Origin: Leptopterna dolabrata
Taxonomy: Eukaryota > Arthropoda > Insecta > Hemiptera > Miridae
Reading direction: 5' to 3'
DNA length: 64,000 bases
NCBI GenBank assembly: GCA_954871275.1
Contig: OX940975.1
Span: 24,167,039-24,231,038, forward strand
Part shown: one piece after another, positions 63,909-64,000 of the stretch
How positions within the stretch are numbered: position 1 is the stretch's first letter
How the letters are laid out: each line of letters begins with the position of its first letter
Notes under the pieces: generated by a model
Database searches by the model: none
The model's input: only the letters and a program-made list of their open reading frames with translations
Told to the model about the DNA's origin: nothing
Made by a program: the position numbers and the translations under genes

Positions 63909-64000
63909 ATACTCACCACTTCTTTTAATAAACATCTGAGAGGTACTTGACCAATCGTCAACAACCGTGCATTTCTCTTGCCCCCTCTTCAATAAATCCC

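Overview
The window reads as nuclear DNA of an arthropod, probably an insect. It is AT-rich, has TIR elements, microsatellites and LTR, LINE and Maverick-like relics, and no operons or bacterial signals. I could not find a convincing host gene, so the species is not assigned. Almost everything interpretable is mobile DNA.

Layout. Positions 1-5640 hold part of a Maverick/Polinton- or adintovirus-like element. It has an intact 1300-residue protein-primed family B DNA polymerase on the minus strand, a truncated coiled-coil ORF leaving the left edge, a small plus-strand ORF, a 43-bp tandem repeat, and a shared promoter-like motif upstream of two ORFs. From 5640 to 18868 come simple repeats, copies of a mirrored inverted-repeat family (called F1), a tRNA-like sequence, a possible Harbinger relic and a second dispersed family (F2). 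LTR-A (18869-25047, plus) is a Ty3/gypsy element with CTGTC target duplications and nearly identical LTRs, but no integrase core. LTR-D (26345-27998, minus) is a truncated relative with one LTR and a broken gag. From 28 to 53.5 kb there are more F1 and F2 copies, foldback/MITE-like elements, a decayed LINE fragment and long stretches where I see nothing. LTR-C (53523-63908, plus, target duplication ATACT) is an internally deleted gypsy element. LTR-B (55693-62540, minus, target duplication ATATC) has inserted into it and appears completely intact.

How the parts work together. LTR-A, B and D share a Trp-tRNA-like primer site, a Gag with a C-x2-H-x9-C-x3-C knuckle (the mark of the CsRn1-type clade), and a -1 frameshift site at the gag/pol junction. 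In B that site is GGGAAAC, six bases, then a 9-bp hairpin whose loop carries the gag stop codon. Their LTRs also carry four or five tandem RNA hairpins downstream of TATA and Inr. The outer stem sequences of these hairpins differ completely while staying complementary, which is covariation typical of selected RNA structure. I consider this hairpin array the most novel-looking system here. B could supply in trans the integrase that A lacks.
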